Shown one piece after another: positions 1-9,293 of a stretch of DNA of 64,000 nt. The position numbers and the translations under genes are program-made. Origin of the DNA: Virgibacillus sp. LDC-1. GTDB taxonomy: Bacteria; Bacillota; Bacilli; Bacillales; Amphibacillaceae. Where the stretch lies: contig NZ_JARUVL010000009.1 of NCBI RefSeq assembly GCF_030137545.1, forward strand, positions 17,290 to 81,289, in the 5' to 3' direction. The notes below the pieces were generated by a model. That model searched no databases, was not told the origin of the DNA, and was given only the letters and a program-made list of their open reading frames with translations. Numbering within the stretch: the first letter of the stretch is position 1; the number at the start of each line of letters is the position of its first letter.

Positions 1-444
1 TATTTGAATAAAGGCGAGCATGATGACATACGTTGTTAATACATGAATGCTTGGGAAACAATTGTAGGGCTCATCGTTTTGATAAATAAATTGCACCATG
101 CTTGTAATCCAGTCATTGCCCGCTAGCACAGGTCTTGGTACCGTTGTTTGAAAGAAAATATAAAATAAAAAACAAATTACTTCCCCAATAACGATCGTGA
201 TTAATGCATGATAATAAACCTTTAGATCCTTAAAGCAAAAGTAAATCATATAACCAAAAATAAAGGCGTACCAGATAATATAAGGAATAACAAAAATCGG
301 TATAAAGGGGATATAGCTATCCACCTTTAGTGGAATTTCGATTGCTTTACTTGGTTGTGTATTTAAATAGGTATAGATAAGTCCAAGAATTGGAAAGATC
401 AATAAAGAAAGTAGGTGTGGTACTTTTCGTTTCCAGCCACTCAT
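1..444 (-). CDS. PAP2-superfamily membrane phosphatase, 3' end cut by window
   Basis: This is an open minus-strand frame running off the left edge, so 148 N-terminal residues are seen and the C-terminus is missing. The start ATG at 444 has an AGGGGGG ribosome binding site. The protein is hydrophobic with several membrane segments, and near the edge reads CFPSIHVLTTY, matching the PSxH block of the PAP2/phosphatidic acid phosphatase superfamily (second catalytic motif). Such enzymes dephosphorylate lipid phosphates or undecaprenyl pyrophosphate at the outer face of the membrane. The substrate cannot be told from this fragment, and the third motif lies outside the window. Confidence 0.75.
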   Translation of the reverse strand, partial: MSGWKRKVPHLLSLLIFPILGLIYTYLNTQPSKAIEIPLKVDSYIPFIPIFVIPYIIWYAFIFGYMIYFCFKDLKVYYHALITIVIGEVICFLFYIFFQTTVPRPVLAGNDWITSMVQFIYQNDEPYNCFPSIHVLTTYVIMLAFIQI

Positions 445-548
445 TGGCTTTCCCCCCTGCGATTCAATTTTCTACGCGGCAAATGGGTCGAGTGTTTGCC
501 CCATTTATGCTATACCCAAAATAAACGAAACCAAAAATAGATAGTAAA

Positions 549-588
549 ATAAAAACGCTTTAACTCTGTAAGAAGGGTTAAAGCGTTT
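549..588 (-). terminator. Terminator of tRNA-Ala
   Basis: A perfect 12-bp inverted repeat (arms 553-564 and 577-588) is followed on the minus strand by a T-rich run. It lies 8 bases beyond the 3' end of the tRNA gene. Confidence 0.85.
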
Positions 589-596
589 CTCCGTTA

Positions 597-669
<73 letters not shown>

Positions 670-869
670 GAATACTGACCGTGATCTATTATATACTGAA
701 AGTTCGTTCTTATCAAGCTGTTTTCGTACTGTTCCGCGTGTAACGATGGTACATCGTAACGCATTATATGCAATAGCTTTATCAAAGGCTACTGCCTACT
801 TATACAACAAACGACAAGCTTGTTTCCCTCTTCTTTTGTTATTTGCCTCTTTTATACCATCACATAGAA

Positions 870-946
870 TAAAACAAAGGACCACTTTCATATTTCGTAA
901 GTCTACCCGATGGAGTAGGCTTTCCCGTATGAAAAGGTCCTTTTTA
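870..946 (-). terminator. Terminator downstream of the YeiH-type gene
   Basis: Outer arms AAAGGACC (876-883) and GGTCCTTT (936-943) enclose a further imperfect stem. Read on the minus strand, the hairpin begins 9 bases after the stop codon of the exporter gene. Confidence 0.65.
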
Positions 947-951
947 CAAAG

Positions 952-1995
952 CTAAATAATAAAGTAAGCAAAGATTGATAAACAGATGGAAGCAATGGTC
1001 ATTGCAAGTAAAGGCTTGAGCGCTCGAGCGCGTAAGTCCTTAAAGCTGACATTTAGACCAAGTCCAACCATAGCAGCGGTTAATAGCCATGAAGTAAGTG
1101 TGTACACTCCTTGCATGACATTATCTGATACGGGGATAGAATGCCCAAATACATAGCTTCCTAAAATACTTAACAGGATAAAGCCAAGCAAAAAGTATGG
1201 AAAGGCTACCTTTGTATTTTGTTCCCCGTTTGCAGCATTTTTGCGACGCATAAGGAAGATCAATATAAAGCAGAGTGGAACAAGTAAAAATACACGTCCG
1301 AGTTTTGCAAGTAATGCGATCGCAAGCGCATCCTGGCCGGCAGGTTCGGCTGCAATTGCTACATGTGCTAGCTCGTGTAGGCTCATACCTGACCAGATAC
1401 CATAATCCAATGCATCAATTGGTAGGATTGGACGGAGTACGGTATAGACGATAGAGAAAACCGTTCCCATTAACGCAATAATTCCTACACCGATTGCAGT
1501 ATCTTCATCCTTGGATTTGACGATTGGTGCAACAGCAGCAATAGCAGCAGCTCCACATACACCTGTTCCTACCCCAAGTAGTAAAGATATCATTTTATCT
1601 GCTTTGAGCACTTTGGCCAACCACACGGTCAACGATATAGCAAATAGGATGATTAACGCATCTCGAGCAAGTAAACCGAGCCCATCTCTTAATACGATAT
1701 CAATATTCAGCTTTAAGCCATAAAGGATGATTGCTACACGAAGTAATCGTTTTGAAGAAAATGTAATCCCAGCTCGTAATACTTCTGGGTATCCGAATAA
1801 CTGCCGATAAACAACGGCAATAATAATTGCACTTGCTAATTGTCCAACATGATTAAAACCTGGAACCATTGCTAGTAGATAGCCTAAAAAAGCAATAAAA
1901 AAAGTAAAACCGATGCCAGCTATCCAATTGTACATTGTGTTTGGATTTCTTTTCGGTGTTTGCTCTGTTTCCGATGTTGTGCTCATGAAAAACAC
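952..1995 (-). CDS. YeiH family (UPF0324) putative sulfate/sulfite exporter
   Basis: This 347-residue protein is almost entirely membrane-embedded, with about ten hydrophobic segments after a short polar N-terminus. Length and the glycine-rich segment GVGTGVCGAAAIAAVAP match the YeiH/UPF0324 family, annotated as putative sulfate exporters. The start at 1995 has an AGGAGGTG ribosome binding site. It is divergent from a LysR-type regulator 110 bp away, the usual arrangement for YeiH genes, so that regulator probably controls it. The transported substrate is inferred from the family, not shown here. Confidence 0.85.
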   Translation of the reverse strand: MFFMSTTSETEQTPKRNPNTMYNWIAGIGFTFFIAFLGYLLAMVPGFNHVGQLASAIIIAVVYRQLFGYPEVLRAGITFSSKRLLRVAIILYGLKLNIDIVLRDGLGLLARDALIILFAISLTVWLAKVLKADKMISLLLGVGTGVCGAAAIAAVAPIVKSKDEDTAIGVGIIALMGTVFSIVYTVLRPILPIDALDYGIWSGMSLHELAHVAIAAEPAGQDALAIALLAKLGRVFLLVPLCFILIFLMRRKNAANGEQNTKVAFPYFLLGFILLSILGSYVFGHSIPVSDNVMQGVYTLTSWLLTAAMVGLGLNVSFKDLRARALKPLLAMTIASICLSIFAYFII

Positions 1996-2010
1996 CTCCT
2001 GATATATAGC

Positions 2011-2029
2011 ATAGTTATTGTTTAACTAT
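2011..2029. promoter_or_regulatory. Candidate LysR-type operator between divergent genes
   Basis: An inverted repeat ATAGTT-N7-AACTAT sits in the AT-rich 110-bp gap between the exporter and the regulator. LysR-type proteins often bind dyads in such divergent intergenic regions. A TATAAT at 2072-2077 could be the -10 of the regulator gene. Confidence 0.5.
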
Positions 2030-2105
2030 AAGTAAAATAAATCATTGTTATATATATGATAAGCAAAATGATATAATAGGCATAAAAATGTGGAGTGAAA
2101 AGAAC

Positions 2106-2993
2106 GTGGATCAACACTTGCTAGTATTTGTCACGGTAGTGCAAAATGAAAGCTTTTCCAAAGCAGCGAAGGAATTACATATGACCCAGCCTGCTGTAAG
2201 TCAATACATACGTATATTAGAGGAAAGCCTGGGAGCCAGGTTGCTCGAACGGACGAATAAGTATGTTCGCTTAAATAAAACAGGAGAAATTGTGTTTCAT
2301 CATGCCAAAGAAATAATCGGCCTCTATTCTAAAATGCAGCACCTAGTAGAGGATGTAACAAATAAACCCCAAGGCGATATTACGATTGGTGCAAGCTATA
2401 CGTTTGGAGAATATGTGCTTCCACATATTTTGTCCGTCTTGCAAAAGAAATATCCTGCCATTCAGCCGACTGTTACAATCGCCAACACGAAAACAATTGC
2501 TGAGCATGTAGAAAGCCACCAATTAGATGTAGGCATCGTGGAAGGAGAATTAACAGATAAGGAACTAATAGAAGAAAAGCTGGCAGAGGATTACATGGTG
2601 GTTGTTGCGTCACAAAAACATCCATTATTGGAAAAGGAGATCGTTACATCAGAAGCACTTGAAAAAGAGCGGTGGATTTTGCGGGAGGAAGGATCGGGTA
2701 CGAGAGACGCGAGTGAGAAGGTGTTTGCTCAATTAGAAATAAACCCGTCGAAGCGGATACATTTTAGTAGCACCCAACCAATTAAGGAAGCAGTTGAGGC
2801 TGGCTTAGGGGTTAGCTTGCTATCAAAGTGGGCCATTCAAAAGGAGCTTCGAAACGGTGATTTAAAGGTGCTAGAAATAGAAGGACTCCCATTAACGAGG
2901 CAATTTTCAATCATAACGAACGCGGTATATCAGACGAAGGCATTAGAAGTGTTTGTGGATCTTCTTCGAAAAAATGATGTATTAACTATCTGA
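2106..2993 (+). CDS. LysR-type transcriptional regulator
   Basis: The N-terminal winged-helix domain (residues 1-60) carries the typical SFSKAAKELHMTQPAVSQYI helix-turn-helix, followed by a periplasmic-binding-like effector domain to residue 295. I chose GTG 2106 because GGAG lies 10 bases upstream and the protein then begins five residues before the first helix, as is usual. The upstream ATG at 2088 is only 11 bases from a TATAAT box. It probably controls the divergent YeiH-type exporter; homologues in that context respond to sulphur or lysine metabolites, but the effector is unknown here. Confidence 0.88.
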   Translation: MDQHLLVFVTVVQNESFSKAAKELHMTQPAVSQYIRILEESLGARLLERTNKYVRLNKTGEIVFHHAKEIIGLYSKMQHLVEDVTNKPQGDITIGASYTFGEYVLPHILSVLQKKYPAIQPTVTIANTKTIAEHVESHQLDVGIVEGELTDKELIEEKLAEDYMVVVASQKHPLLEKEIVTSEALEKERWILREEGSGTRDASEKVFAQLEINPSKRIHFSSTQPIKEAVEAGLGVSLLSKWAIQKELRNGDLKVLEIEGLPLTRQFSIITNAVYQTKALEVFVDLLRKNDVLTI

Positions 2994-3142
2994 ATTTAGA
3001 TTTGTTTATCCTGGAATGGTAAATCGATTGGTGGGTAAAATGAATCATTTTTGCATGATAATAGCAAAAGCAGTGCTAAATTACTAGAAATTTACAAAAA
3101 CTTAATTGTTTCCTCTTTGTGGGTATGGCATATTAAAAGTGT

Positions 3143-3183
3143 GTCATATTTCAATAATGTGTCATTCTATTATGAAATATGAC
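3143..3183. repeat. Long palindrome upstream of the secreted nuclease
   Basis: Arms GTCATATTTCA (3143-3153) and TGAAATATGAC (3173-3183) are perfect over 11 bp, and a one-base bulge allows four more pairs inside. A further GTGTCAT copy lies in the loop. The palindrome ends 26 bp before the start codon and has no T-run on the plus strand, so an operator is more likely than a terminator. Confidence 0.55.
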
Positions 3184-3209
3184 AAAAACATTAAAAATGG
3201 AGGGAACCA

Positions 3210-6200
3210 ATGAGACATGCAAATGTAAGGAAGGTACTTCATCTATTTCTTATTTTAGCGCTGATTTTTATGAATTATTCCACTGTATTCGCAATGAAGA
3301 CCTCAGCTGCTAGTAATACAGCAGTGGCAAGTGAGCTGTTTATTTCTGAGTATGTGGAAGGTAGTTCCTATAATAAAGCGATAGAGCTTTATAATGGAAC
3401 TGGACAACCAGTAGATTTAACGAATTATGAATTAGAGCTTTATAGTAATGGTGCAACACAACCAAGCCAACAACTTGCATTAACAGGAAGCTTGAATCAT
3501 GGTGACGTTTATGTTATTGCACATAACCAAGCTTCAGCAGATGTATTAGCCAATGCGGATTTGCAAAATGGTTCCATCGTTAATTTTAATGGTAATGATA
3601 CAATCGTATTAAAGAAAAATAATCAAGTCGTAGACATCATTGGAACGGTTGGCGATAGCGCGTATTTCGCCAAGGATGTGACGTTAGTAAGAAATGCTTC
3701 CGTTACTGCTCCGAATCCGATTTATACAATTTCAGAATGGACGGAGTATGCGAATGATACCTTTACGTATCTAGGAAGCCATCTCATGGATGGCGTTGAT
3801 CCAGGAACACCACCTGACCCAGGAAATGGGGAGTATTCGATTGCTGATGCTCGTCAGTTAGCTGATGGGACAGAGGTGATCGTAGAAGGGATTGTTCTTG
3901 TCGATAATGTCGCAATCAGTACTGGCACACAATTCACGACTTACATACAAGATGCGACAGGTGGAATTAATCTATATAACTATAATCAGGGACAGCTAGC
4001 AAATGTTCAAAAAGGAGATAAAGTAAGAGTTACTGGTGTGCTAGATTCGTATCGCGGCTTAAAGGAAGTTGTCCCTACGACAATAGAAGTAATCGATTCT
4101 GGATTACCACTCCCAGCACCGAAATCGCTCACCTTAGCACAGCTTCAAGATCCTGCGGTTGCGGAGACGTATGAAGGACAGCTTGTTACGGTGAATGGAT
4201 TTATTAACAATATCCCTACCTCTCCTGCTGGTGGCGGATATAATGTTTCTTTCATAGACCAAGACTTTCATGGCACAACATTACGAGTAATGGAGAACGC
4301 CTTGGATATTACACAAGTTGCATCAGATCATTGGTATGATGTAACAGCAATTGTTAGTCAATATGATAGCTATCAGCTCATTCCTACTGAACAAGCTGAT
4401 ATTCAATTAGCGGCAGAGCAGCCGGCACCCCCTTCTGCAGAAGGAACCTATCAATCTACTGTAAAAAGTGTTACTGATGGGGATACGATTCACCTGCAAA
4501 CCCCTGTATTAGGAGCAACAAAAGTACGTTTTCTAAACATGGATACACCAGAGACGTATACGGCACATAATAGTGATCCGGCTAGACAGGAAATCAACCA
4601 AAATCAAAAATATCATGGCGATTTAGCTACACAATATATCGGTCAACTTTTACAGCCGGGTGATGAAGTGCTTGTGAAGGTTGGGCAAGAGGCTACTGAT
4701 AATTATGGAAGACTGCTGGCAGAAATAATTCGCAAGCAGGATGGCATGAACATTAATGTAGAAATGGTGCGGCAAGGCTATGCTGTAACCTATTTTATTG
4801 CGCCGTTTGATGAAGCGGTATATCCGACCTATCAGGCTGCAGTAAAAGAAGCAAAGGATGCGGGACGTGGTATTTGGAATCCACAAAATCCATTGCTTGA
4901 GCTGCCTTTTGAATTTCGAGCAAATGATGATCAAAAAGGATTTTCAAAATTTGTTGGAAACTCAGATACAAAAGAATATGTTCAACCAAATGATTGGGAG
5001 CTTGTACCAGTAGATAAGCGTGTGTTTTTCTGGGATGAACAGACAGCAATCGATTATGGCTATTCGCCTGTTGGCACAGGAAATCCAAATCCACAAAATG
5101 TACACGTTCAGCTTTTAGGCATGAATGATTTACATGGGAAAATTGATCAAGAATATGCACTCGATCCAGACGGTGACGGTACTTCAGATATGTATGGTCG
5201 TATGGATTATGTTGCTACTGCGATAAAAGAAAGAGAACAGGATAACCCGAATACATTACTTGTCCATGCTGGAGATATGATTGGAGGGAGCTCGCCTGTA
5301 TCTGGCCTACTACAGGACGAACCAACCGTAGAAATCATGGAGGAAATTGGATTTGATGTAGGTACGGTCGGGAATCATGAGTTCGATGAGGGAACAACGG
5401 AATTATTACGGATGGTAAACGGTGGTGAACATCCAGACGGACTTGGTACAGCCGATTATGATGGCATGAATTTTCCACTGCTATGTGCAAATTGTGTTTA
5501 CAAGGATACAGAAGAAACCATTATACCTCCTTACCATATAGCGGAAGTTGATGGTGTCGAAATTGGATTTATCGGTGTCAACACACAGGATTCCGCAAAT
5601 ATGGTCATGCCTGCGGGGATTGAGGATATTCGCTTTACAGATGAGACAGAAGCAGTTAACAACGCTGTTAGTGAGCTTACTTCGCAAGGAATCGAAGCAA
5701 TTGTTGTGTTGGCACATATTCCAGCAGAACAAGACGGTACTAGTGCAACTGGTGAAGCCGCTGATTTAGCACGAAATATCGATGATGCCGTAGATGTTAT
5801 TTTTGCGGGGCATAATCATCAGGTAGTAGATGGTGTGGTTGATAATAAGTTAATTGTTCAGGCGTATGAATATGGCAAAGCCTTCGCTGACGTGGATTTA
5901 GAAATTGATCGTACAACTGGCGATATTGTAAAGAAAGAAGCAGAAATTGTACACGTTAAGCAGGCAGACTTTACACCAGATGAAACGGTATCGGAGATTT
6001 TAACGACGTACACGAACCGAATCGCACCGATTTTAAATGAAGTAATAGGTTATAATGCCCAGGATCTCACAGGTGATTATTCGAATAACGGAGACCATGG
6101 TTTAGGGAACTTAATTGCTGATGGAATGAATGCTGCCATGAATAGTGATTTTGCAATGATGAATGGTGGAGGTATTCGAGATGATCTATTAGCAGGAGAA

Positions 6201-6887
6201 GTGACCTGGGGTGATTTATATAACATCCAACCGTTTGGCAACACATTGATGACGTTTGAAATAACAGGCAAGGATTTATATCCGATTGTAAATGCACAGC
6301 TATCGCCAACCTATGGCCCAGATTTCAGTATTAGTGGATTTCATTATACATGGGACCCTAATACGAGTCAGGTGGTAGATATTACACTTCCAGATGGTAG
6401 TCCAATTGATATGAATCAAGTGTATACGTTAACGGTTAACAATTATATGGGCACGTCTAATGGATCAAAATATCGTGCGATTAAAGAGCTAGGTAAAAAT
6501 CCGGTAATCGGACCTTCAGATCTAGACGCAACTGTTGCGTTCGTCAAGTCACTGCAAAGCTCGGAAGTGAATCCAATCGTCTACGGTTCGGAAGGTAGAA
6601 TCGCGATTGCGCAAGCGCCTACACAGGTTGAAATACAGCCAAAGAAAAATAATGGTACGGCGACTGTTCATACGAAGGATTTGCAACAACTTGAACAAGG
6701 AGCACATGTGCTAATTAATATTTATAATGAAAAGAAGCCACGAAAGCTATTGTTGAACAAAAAGCAAGTACAGATTCTGAAAGAAAAAGAAGTAATCCTA
6801 GAGGTTACGGATGGGCAAGTATCGAAAACATTTAATATGAAGGATGTTCCATCAGGTGTGCTGAAAGTAGATTTACAGCAAAAATAA
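3210..6887 (+). CDS. yhcR: Multidomain extracellular nuclease/5'-nucleotidase (YhcR-like)
   Basis: This 1225-residue secreted enzyme has a signal peptide (1-29, cleavage near VFA), a lamin-tail domain (about 41-165), an OB-fold nucleic-acid-binding region (about 210-400), a staphylococcal-nuclease domain (about 412-555, with TDGDTIHL and RFLNMDTPE), a metallophosphatase domain (about 632-880, with NDLHGKID, GNHEFD and GHNH) and a 5'-nucleotidase C-terminal domain (about 940-1100, NGGGIRDD). The order matches Bacillus subtilis YhcR, a sugar-non-specific endonuclease. It would degrade external nucleic acid to nucleosides and phosphate. Unlike YhcR it shows no LPXTG-type sorting signal and no C-terminal membrane anchor, so it may be released. 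The start has a GGAGGG site. Confidence 0.9.
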   Translation: MRHANVRKVLHLFLILALIFMNYSTVFAMKTSAASNTAVASELFISEYVEGSSYNKAIELYNGTGQPVDLTNYELELYSNGATQPSQQLALTGSLNHGDVYVIAHNQASADVLANADLQNGSIVNFNGNDTIVLKKNNQVVDIIGTVGDSAYFAKDVTLVRNASVTAPNPIYTISEWTEYANDTFTYLGSHLMDGVDPGTPPDPGNGEYSIADARQLADGTEVIVEGIVLVDNVAISTGTQFTTYIQDATGGINLYNYNQGQLANVQKGDKVRVTGVLDSYRGLKEVVPTTIEVIDSGLPLPAPKSLTLAQLQDPAVAETYEGQLVTVNGFINNIPTSPAGGGYNVSFIDQDFHGTTLRVMENALDITQVASDHWYDVTAIVSQYDSYQLIPTEQADIQLAAEQPAPPSAEGTYQSTVKSVTDGDTIHLQTPVLGATKVRFLNMDTPETYTAHNSDPARQEINQNQKYHGDLATQYIGQLLQPGDEVLVKVGQEATDNYGRLLAEIIRKQDGMNINVEMVRQGYAVTYFIAPFDEAVYPTYQAAVKEAKDAGRGIWNPQNPLLELPFEFRANDDQKGFSKFVGNSDTKEYVQPNDWELVPVDKRVFFWDEQTAIDYGYSPVGTGNPNPQNVHVQLLGMNDLHGKIDQEYALDPDGDGTSDMYGRMDYVATAIKEREQDNPNTLLVHAGDMIGGSSPVSGLLQDEPTVEIMEEIGFDVGTVGNHEFDEGTTELLRMVNGGEHPDGLGTADYDGMNFPLLCANCVYKDTEETIIPPYHIAEVDGVEIGFIGVNTQDSANMVMPAGIEDIRFTDETEAVNNAVSELTSQGIEAIVVLAHIPAEQDGTSATGEAADLARNIDDAVDVIFAGHNHQVVDGVVDNKLIVQAYEYGKAFADVDLEIDRTTGDIVKKEAEIVHVKQADFTPDETVSEILTTYTNRIAPILNEVIGYNAQDLTGDYSNNGDHGLGNLIADGMNAAMNSDFAMMNGGGIRDDLLAGEVTWGDLYNIQPFGNTLMTFEITGKDLYPIVNAQLSPTYGPDFSISGFHYTWDPNTSQVVDITLPDGSPIDMNQVYTLTVNNYMGTSNGSKYRAIKELGKNPVIGPSDLDATVAFVKSLQSSEVNPIVYGSEGRIAIAQAPTQVEIQPKKNNGTATVHTKDLQQLEQGAHVLINIYNEKKPRKLLLNKKQVQILKEKEVILEVTDGQVSKTFNMKDVPSGVLKVDLQQK

Positions 6888-6895
6888 GCCAATCA

Positions 6896-6942
6896 TAAAA
6901 ACTGTCCTACGGGGTTAAACCTATAGGGCAGTTTTTGTTTCC
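6896..6942 (+). terminator. Terminator of the nuclease gene
   Basis: Arms AAACTGTCCTA and TAGGGCAGTTT flank a 12-base loop and run into a T5 tract. The hairpin starts about 10 bases after the stop codon. Confidence 0.85.
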
Positions 6943-7112
6943 TGCTTTATTCTACTATTCATTTGTAAAAAATAGTAGGAAGCTAACGTTTAAATGTTTT
7001 GTGCGCAGTCAAACTGGTAATTTATTGAAAAATTTTTTTGGGGTATAGCTTGTAGGTCTTAATTTATAAATGTTTATAGGAAATAGGGTTAATAAATAAA
7101 AGATTCTATTAA

Positions 7113-7141
7113 TTGACGAATATTCTATTTTTGACTAAAAT
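7113..7141 (+). promoter_or_regulatory. Sigma-A-type promoter of dtpT
   Basis: TTGACG (7113-7118) and TAAAAT (7136-7141) are separated by 17 bp in the AT-rich gap upstream of the peptide transporter. The rest of the 6943-7112 stretch shows nothing I recognise. Confidence 0.6.
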
Positions 7142-7203
7142 ACTTTTGTTACAGAAAATAATTATCAGTCTATTCTGTTATTACAGAGAGGATGCAAGAC
7201 TAC

Positions 7204-8697
7204 ATGACAACACTTGATAAGGAAAAAATCGTCCAAAGCGTTCCCCAGAGAGGTTTTTTTGGACAGCCTAAAGGACTATTTACATTATTTTTCACAGAAT
7301 TTTGGGAACGTTTCTCTTACTACGGAATGCGAGCACTACTTTTATTTTATATGTACAACGAAGTGGCCAATGGTGGATTAGGGATTGAAGATGGTACAGC
7401 TAAATCGATCATGGCGGTTTATGGCTCCTTAGTTTACATGTCTGGCATAATTGGCGGTTGGATCGCCGATCGGATATTAGGTACACAACGGACGGTATTC
7501 TATGGCGGGTTATTTATTATGCTTGGGCACATTGTTTTAGCATTGCCTGCAGGAGTGACCGCTTTATTTATCTCCATGTTCTTCATTATCATTGGAACAG
7601 GACTTTTAAAGCCGAATGTTTCTAATATTGTTGGTGATTTATATTCTCCACAAGATAATCGCCGTGATTCAGGCTTTAGTATTTTCTATATGGGAATTAA
7701 TATGGGTGCGTTTATTGCGCCGTTTATTGTTGGTACGCTTGGACAAGAGTACAATTACCATCTTGGATTCGGAACAGCAGCAGTTGGGATGCTCATTGGT
7801 TTAATTGTATTTCTAGCTACACGTAAGAAATACCTAGGTTTAGCAGGATCTTATGTACCAAATCCGTTAGAGGATAATGAGAAGAAAAGGATTTTCACTC
7901 GAATTGGAATTGGGGTATTGATCATTCTCATCTTAGGTGCGATAACTATTCCAACAGGTATTTTAACGATTGATCGCTTTACTTTCTTAGTGAGTATGCT
8001 TGGAATTGTTATTCCGACGATTTATTTTATCGTTATGTATCGTAGTCCAAAAACGAATGAAGATGAAAAGTCTCGTCTGATTGCGTATATTCCATTGTTC
8101 ATTGCAGCAATGATGTTTTGGGCAATTCAAGAGCAAGGGTCGATCATATTAGCTGAGTATGCTGATAAACGAACGCAACTTGAATTTATGGGGATAGAGC
8201 TACAATCAGCATGGTTCCAATCCTTAAATCCATTATTTATTATTGCGTTAGCGCCATTGTTTGCAGGGCTATGGATTAAGCTAGGAGATCGTCAGCCATC
8301 GACTTCCAAGAAATTTTCGTTCGGGTTGTTTTTTGCAGGGCTATCCTTCCTTATTATGATCGTACCTGCATATATGAATGGAACAGATACTTTAGTAAGC
8401 CCAATATGGCTCATATTAAGCTTTTTACTAGTCGTACTCGGAGAATTATGTTTATCTCCGGTAGGGTTGTCAGCGACTACGAAGCTTGCGCCAACTGCTT
8501 TTTCAGCACAAACAATGAGTCTTTGGTTTTTAACAAATGCTTCCGCACAAGCGATTAATGCACAAATTGTAAAGCTTTATACACCAGAAACAGAGATTCT
8601 TTATTTTGGTGTGATTGGTGGAGTATCGATTTTGCTTGGTATTTTACTATTTACGATGTCTCCGATTATTCAAAAGTTTATGCGTGGTGTGAAATAG
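7204..8697 (+). CDS. dtpT: Di/tripeptide transporter, POT/PTR family
   Basis: This 497-residue proton-coupled oligopeptide transporter has about 12-14 membrane segments. The family signatures are clear: EFWERFSYYGMRALLLFYMY near the N-terminus and FSIFYMGINMGAFIAPFIVG around residue 155. It imports di- and tripeptides with protons. I prefer ATG 7204 to ATG 7192, because the GAGAGG site abuts 7192 directly and the 7204 start gives the MTTLDKEKIV N-terminus expected for the family. It stands alone with its own promoter and terminator. A PepT dipeptidase at 60.4 kb could use the imported peptides. Confidence 0.92.
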   Translation: MTTLDKEKIVQSVPQRGFFGQPKGLFTLFFTEFWERFSYYGMRALLLFYMYNEVANGGLGIEDGTAKSIMAVYGSLVYMSGIIGGWIADRILGTQRTVFYGGLFIMLGHIVLALPAGVTALFISMFFIIIGTGLLKPNVSNIVGDLYSPQDNRRDSGFSIFYMGINMGAFIAPFIVGTLGQEYNYHLGFGTAAVGMLIGLIVFLATRKKYLGLAGSYVPNPLEDNEKKRIFTRIGIGVLIILILGAITIPTGILTIDRFTFLVSMLGIVIPTIYFIVMYRSPKTNEDEKSRLIAYIPLFIAAMMFWAIQEQGSIILAEYADKRTQLEFMGIELQSAWFQSLNPLFIIALAPLFAGLWIKLGDRQPSTSKKFSFGLFFAGLSFLIMIVPAYMNGTDTLVSPIWLILSFLLVVLGELCLSPVGLSATTKLAPTAFSAQTMSLWFLTNASAQAINAQIVKLYTPETEILYFGVIGGVSILLGILLFTMSPIIQKFMRGVK

Positions 8698-8701
8698 TCT
8701 A

Positions 8702-8725
8702 ACGCATTTGCTTCGGCAAAGCGTA
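8702..8725 (+). other. Hairpin directly after dtpT
   Basis: ACGC-a-TTTGC and GCAAA-GCGT pair around a TTCG tetraloop immediately after the dtpT stop codon. No T-run follows, so it may protect the mRNA 3' end or pause polymerase before the real terminator at 8779. Confidence 0.5.
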
Positions 8726-8776
8726 TAACTGCAGGAAACGAGGAAATTCACACTGCTTAAGTATCACTATTAAATA

Positions 8777-8815
8777 TGCCTGTCTTCCATGTGAGAAGGC
8801 AGGTTTTCTTTATTT
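8777..8815 (+). terminator. Rho-independent terminator of dtpT
   Basis: CCTGTCTTC (8779-8787) pairs with GAAGGCAGG (8795-8803), with one G.T pair, and is followed by TTTTCTTTATTTT. Confidence 0.8.
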
Positions 8816-9020
8816 TCAAAGGGTTGCCCGTATTTTGCAGTTCATTTCTCGTAGGATTTACGTTATATTGTTACTAAGATACTAGTACGATTGTTTGTGC
8901 AATCTATTTTTAAAGGGTAAAGCCCATCTAGGAATATCACGGAGCGTCCAAGGAGTTTGGACACTTATTTAGTTCAATAGGCGGAAATAGTGCCTAAACA
9001 ATATACGAGGAGGTATAACG
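8816..9020 (+). other. Non-coding leader region of yhdT-panF
   Basis: No gene is visible in this stretch. It holds small hairpins (GGG-TAAA-CCC-type near 8915 and GTCCAA/TTGGAC at 8946-8962) and a GAGGAGGT ribosome binding site before the GTG at 9021. I cannot match it to a known riboswitch. Confidence 0.35.
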
Positions 9021-9293
9021 GTGCACGATGTTGATGAGCGTTTTAAGATAGCGAATCGAGAAGCCTTAATTGGTGTAGGGCTAGTGTTGTTCAATTTTAT
9101 CTGGTGGTTTGGCTTTGCTTATGGATTAGGCTCTAAATCTCCAGAAGAATATACGTATGTACTAGGAATGCCGGCATGGTTTTTTTATAGCTGTATAGTT
9201 GGTTTAATCGTGATGATTGTTCTCGTTACAATTGTCGTGAAAGTATTTTTTAAAGATATTTCCTTTGATGAAGAAGGAGCTGGCGAACAATGA
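9021..9293 (+). CDS. yhdT: YhdT family small membrane protein (DUF997)
   Basis: This 90-residue protein has two membrane segments (about 15-35 and 52-75) with the FNFIWWFGFAYGLGS segment typical of YhdT/DUF997. It starts at GTG with a strong GAGGAGGT site and its stop overlaps the ATG of panF (ATGA). YhdT genes almost always precede panF. The protein is presumed to be an accessory subunit of the pantothenate symporter, but its role is not known. Confidence 0.85.
   Translation: MHDVDERFKIANREALIGVGLVLFNFIWWFGFAYGLGSKSPEEYTYVLGMPAWFFYSCIVGLIVMIVLVTIVVKVFFKDISFDEEGAGEQ

Noticed and set aside
746..955. 69-residue plus-strand open frame
   Set aside because: It runs through the terminator of the YeiH-type gene, has no ribosome binding site and no family pattern.
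4650..5160. Minus-strand open frames of 94 and 121 residues inside the nuclease gene
   Set aside because: They are antisense shadows of a well-supported gene with clear domains.
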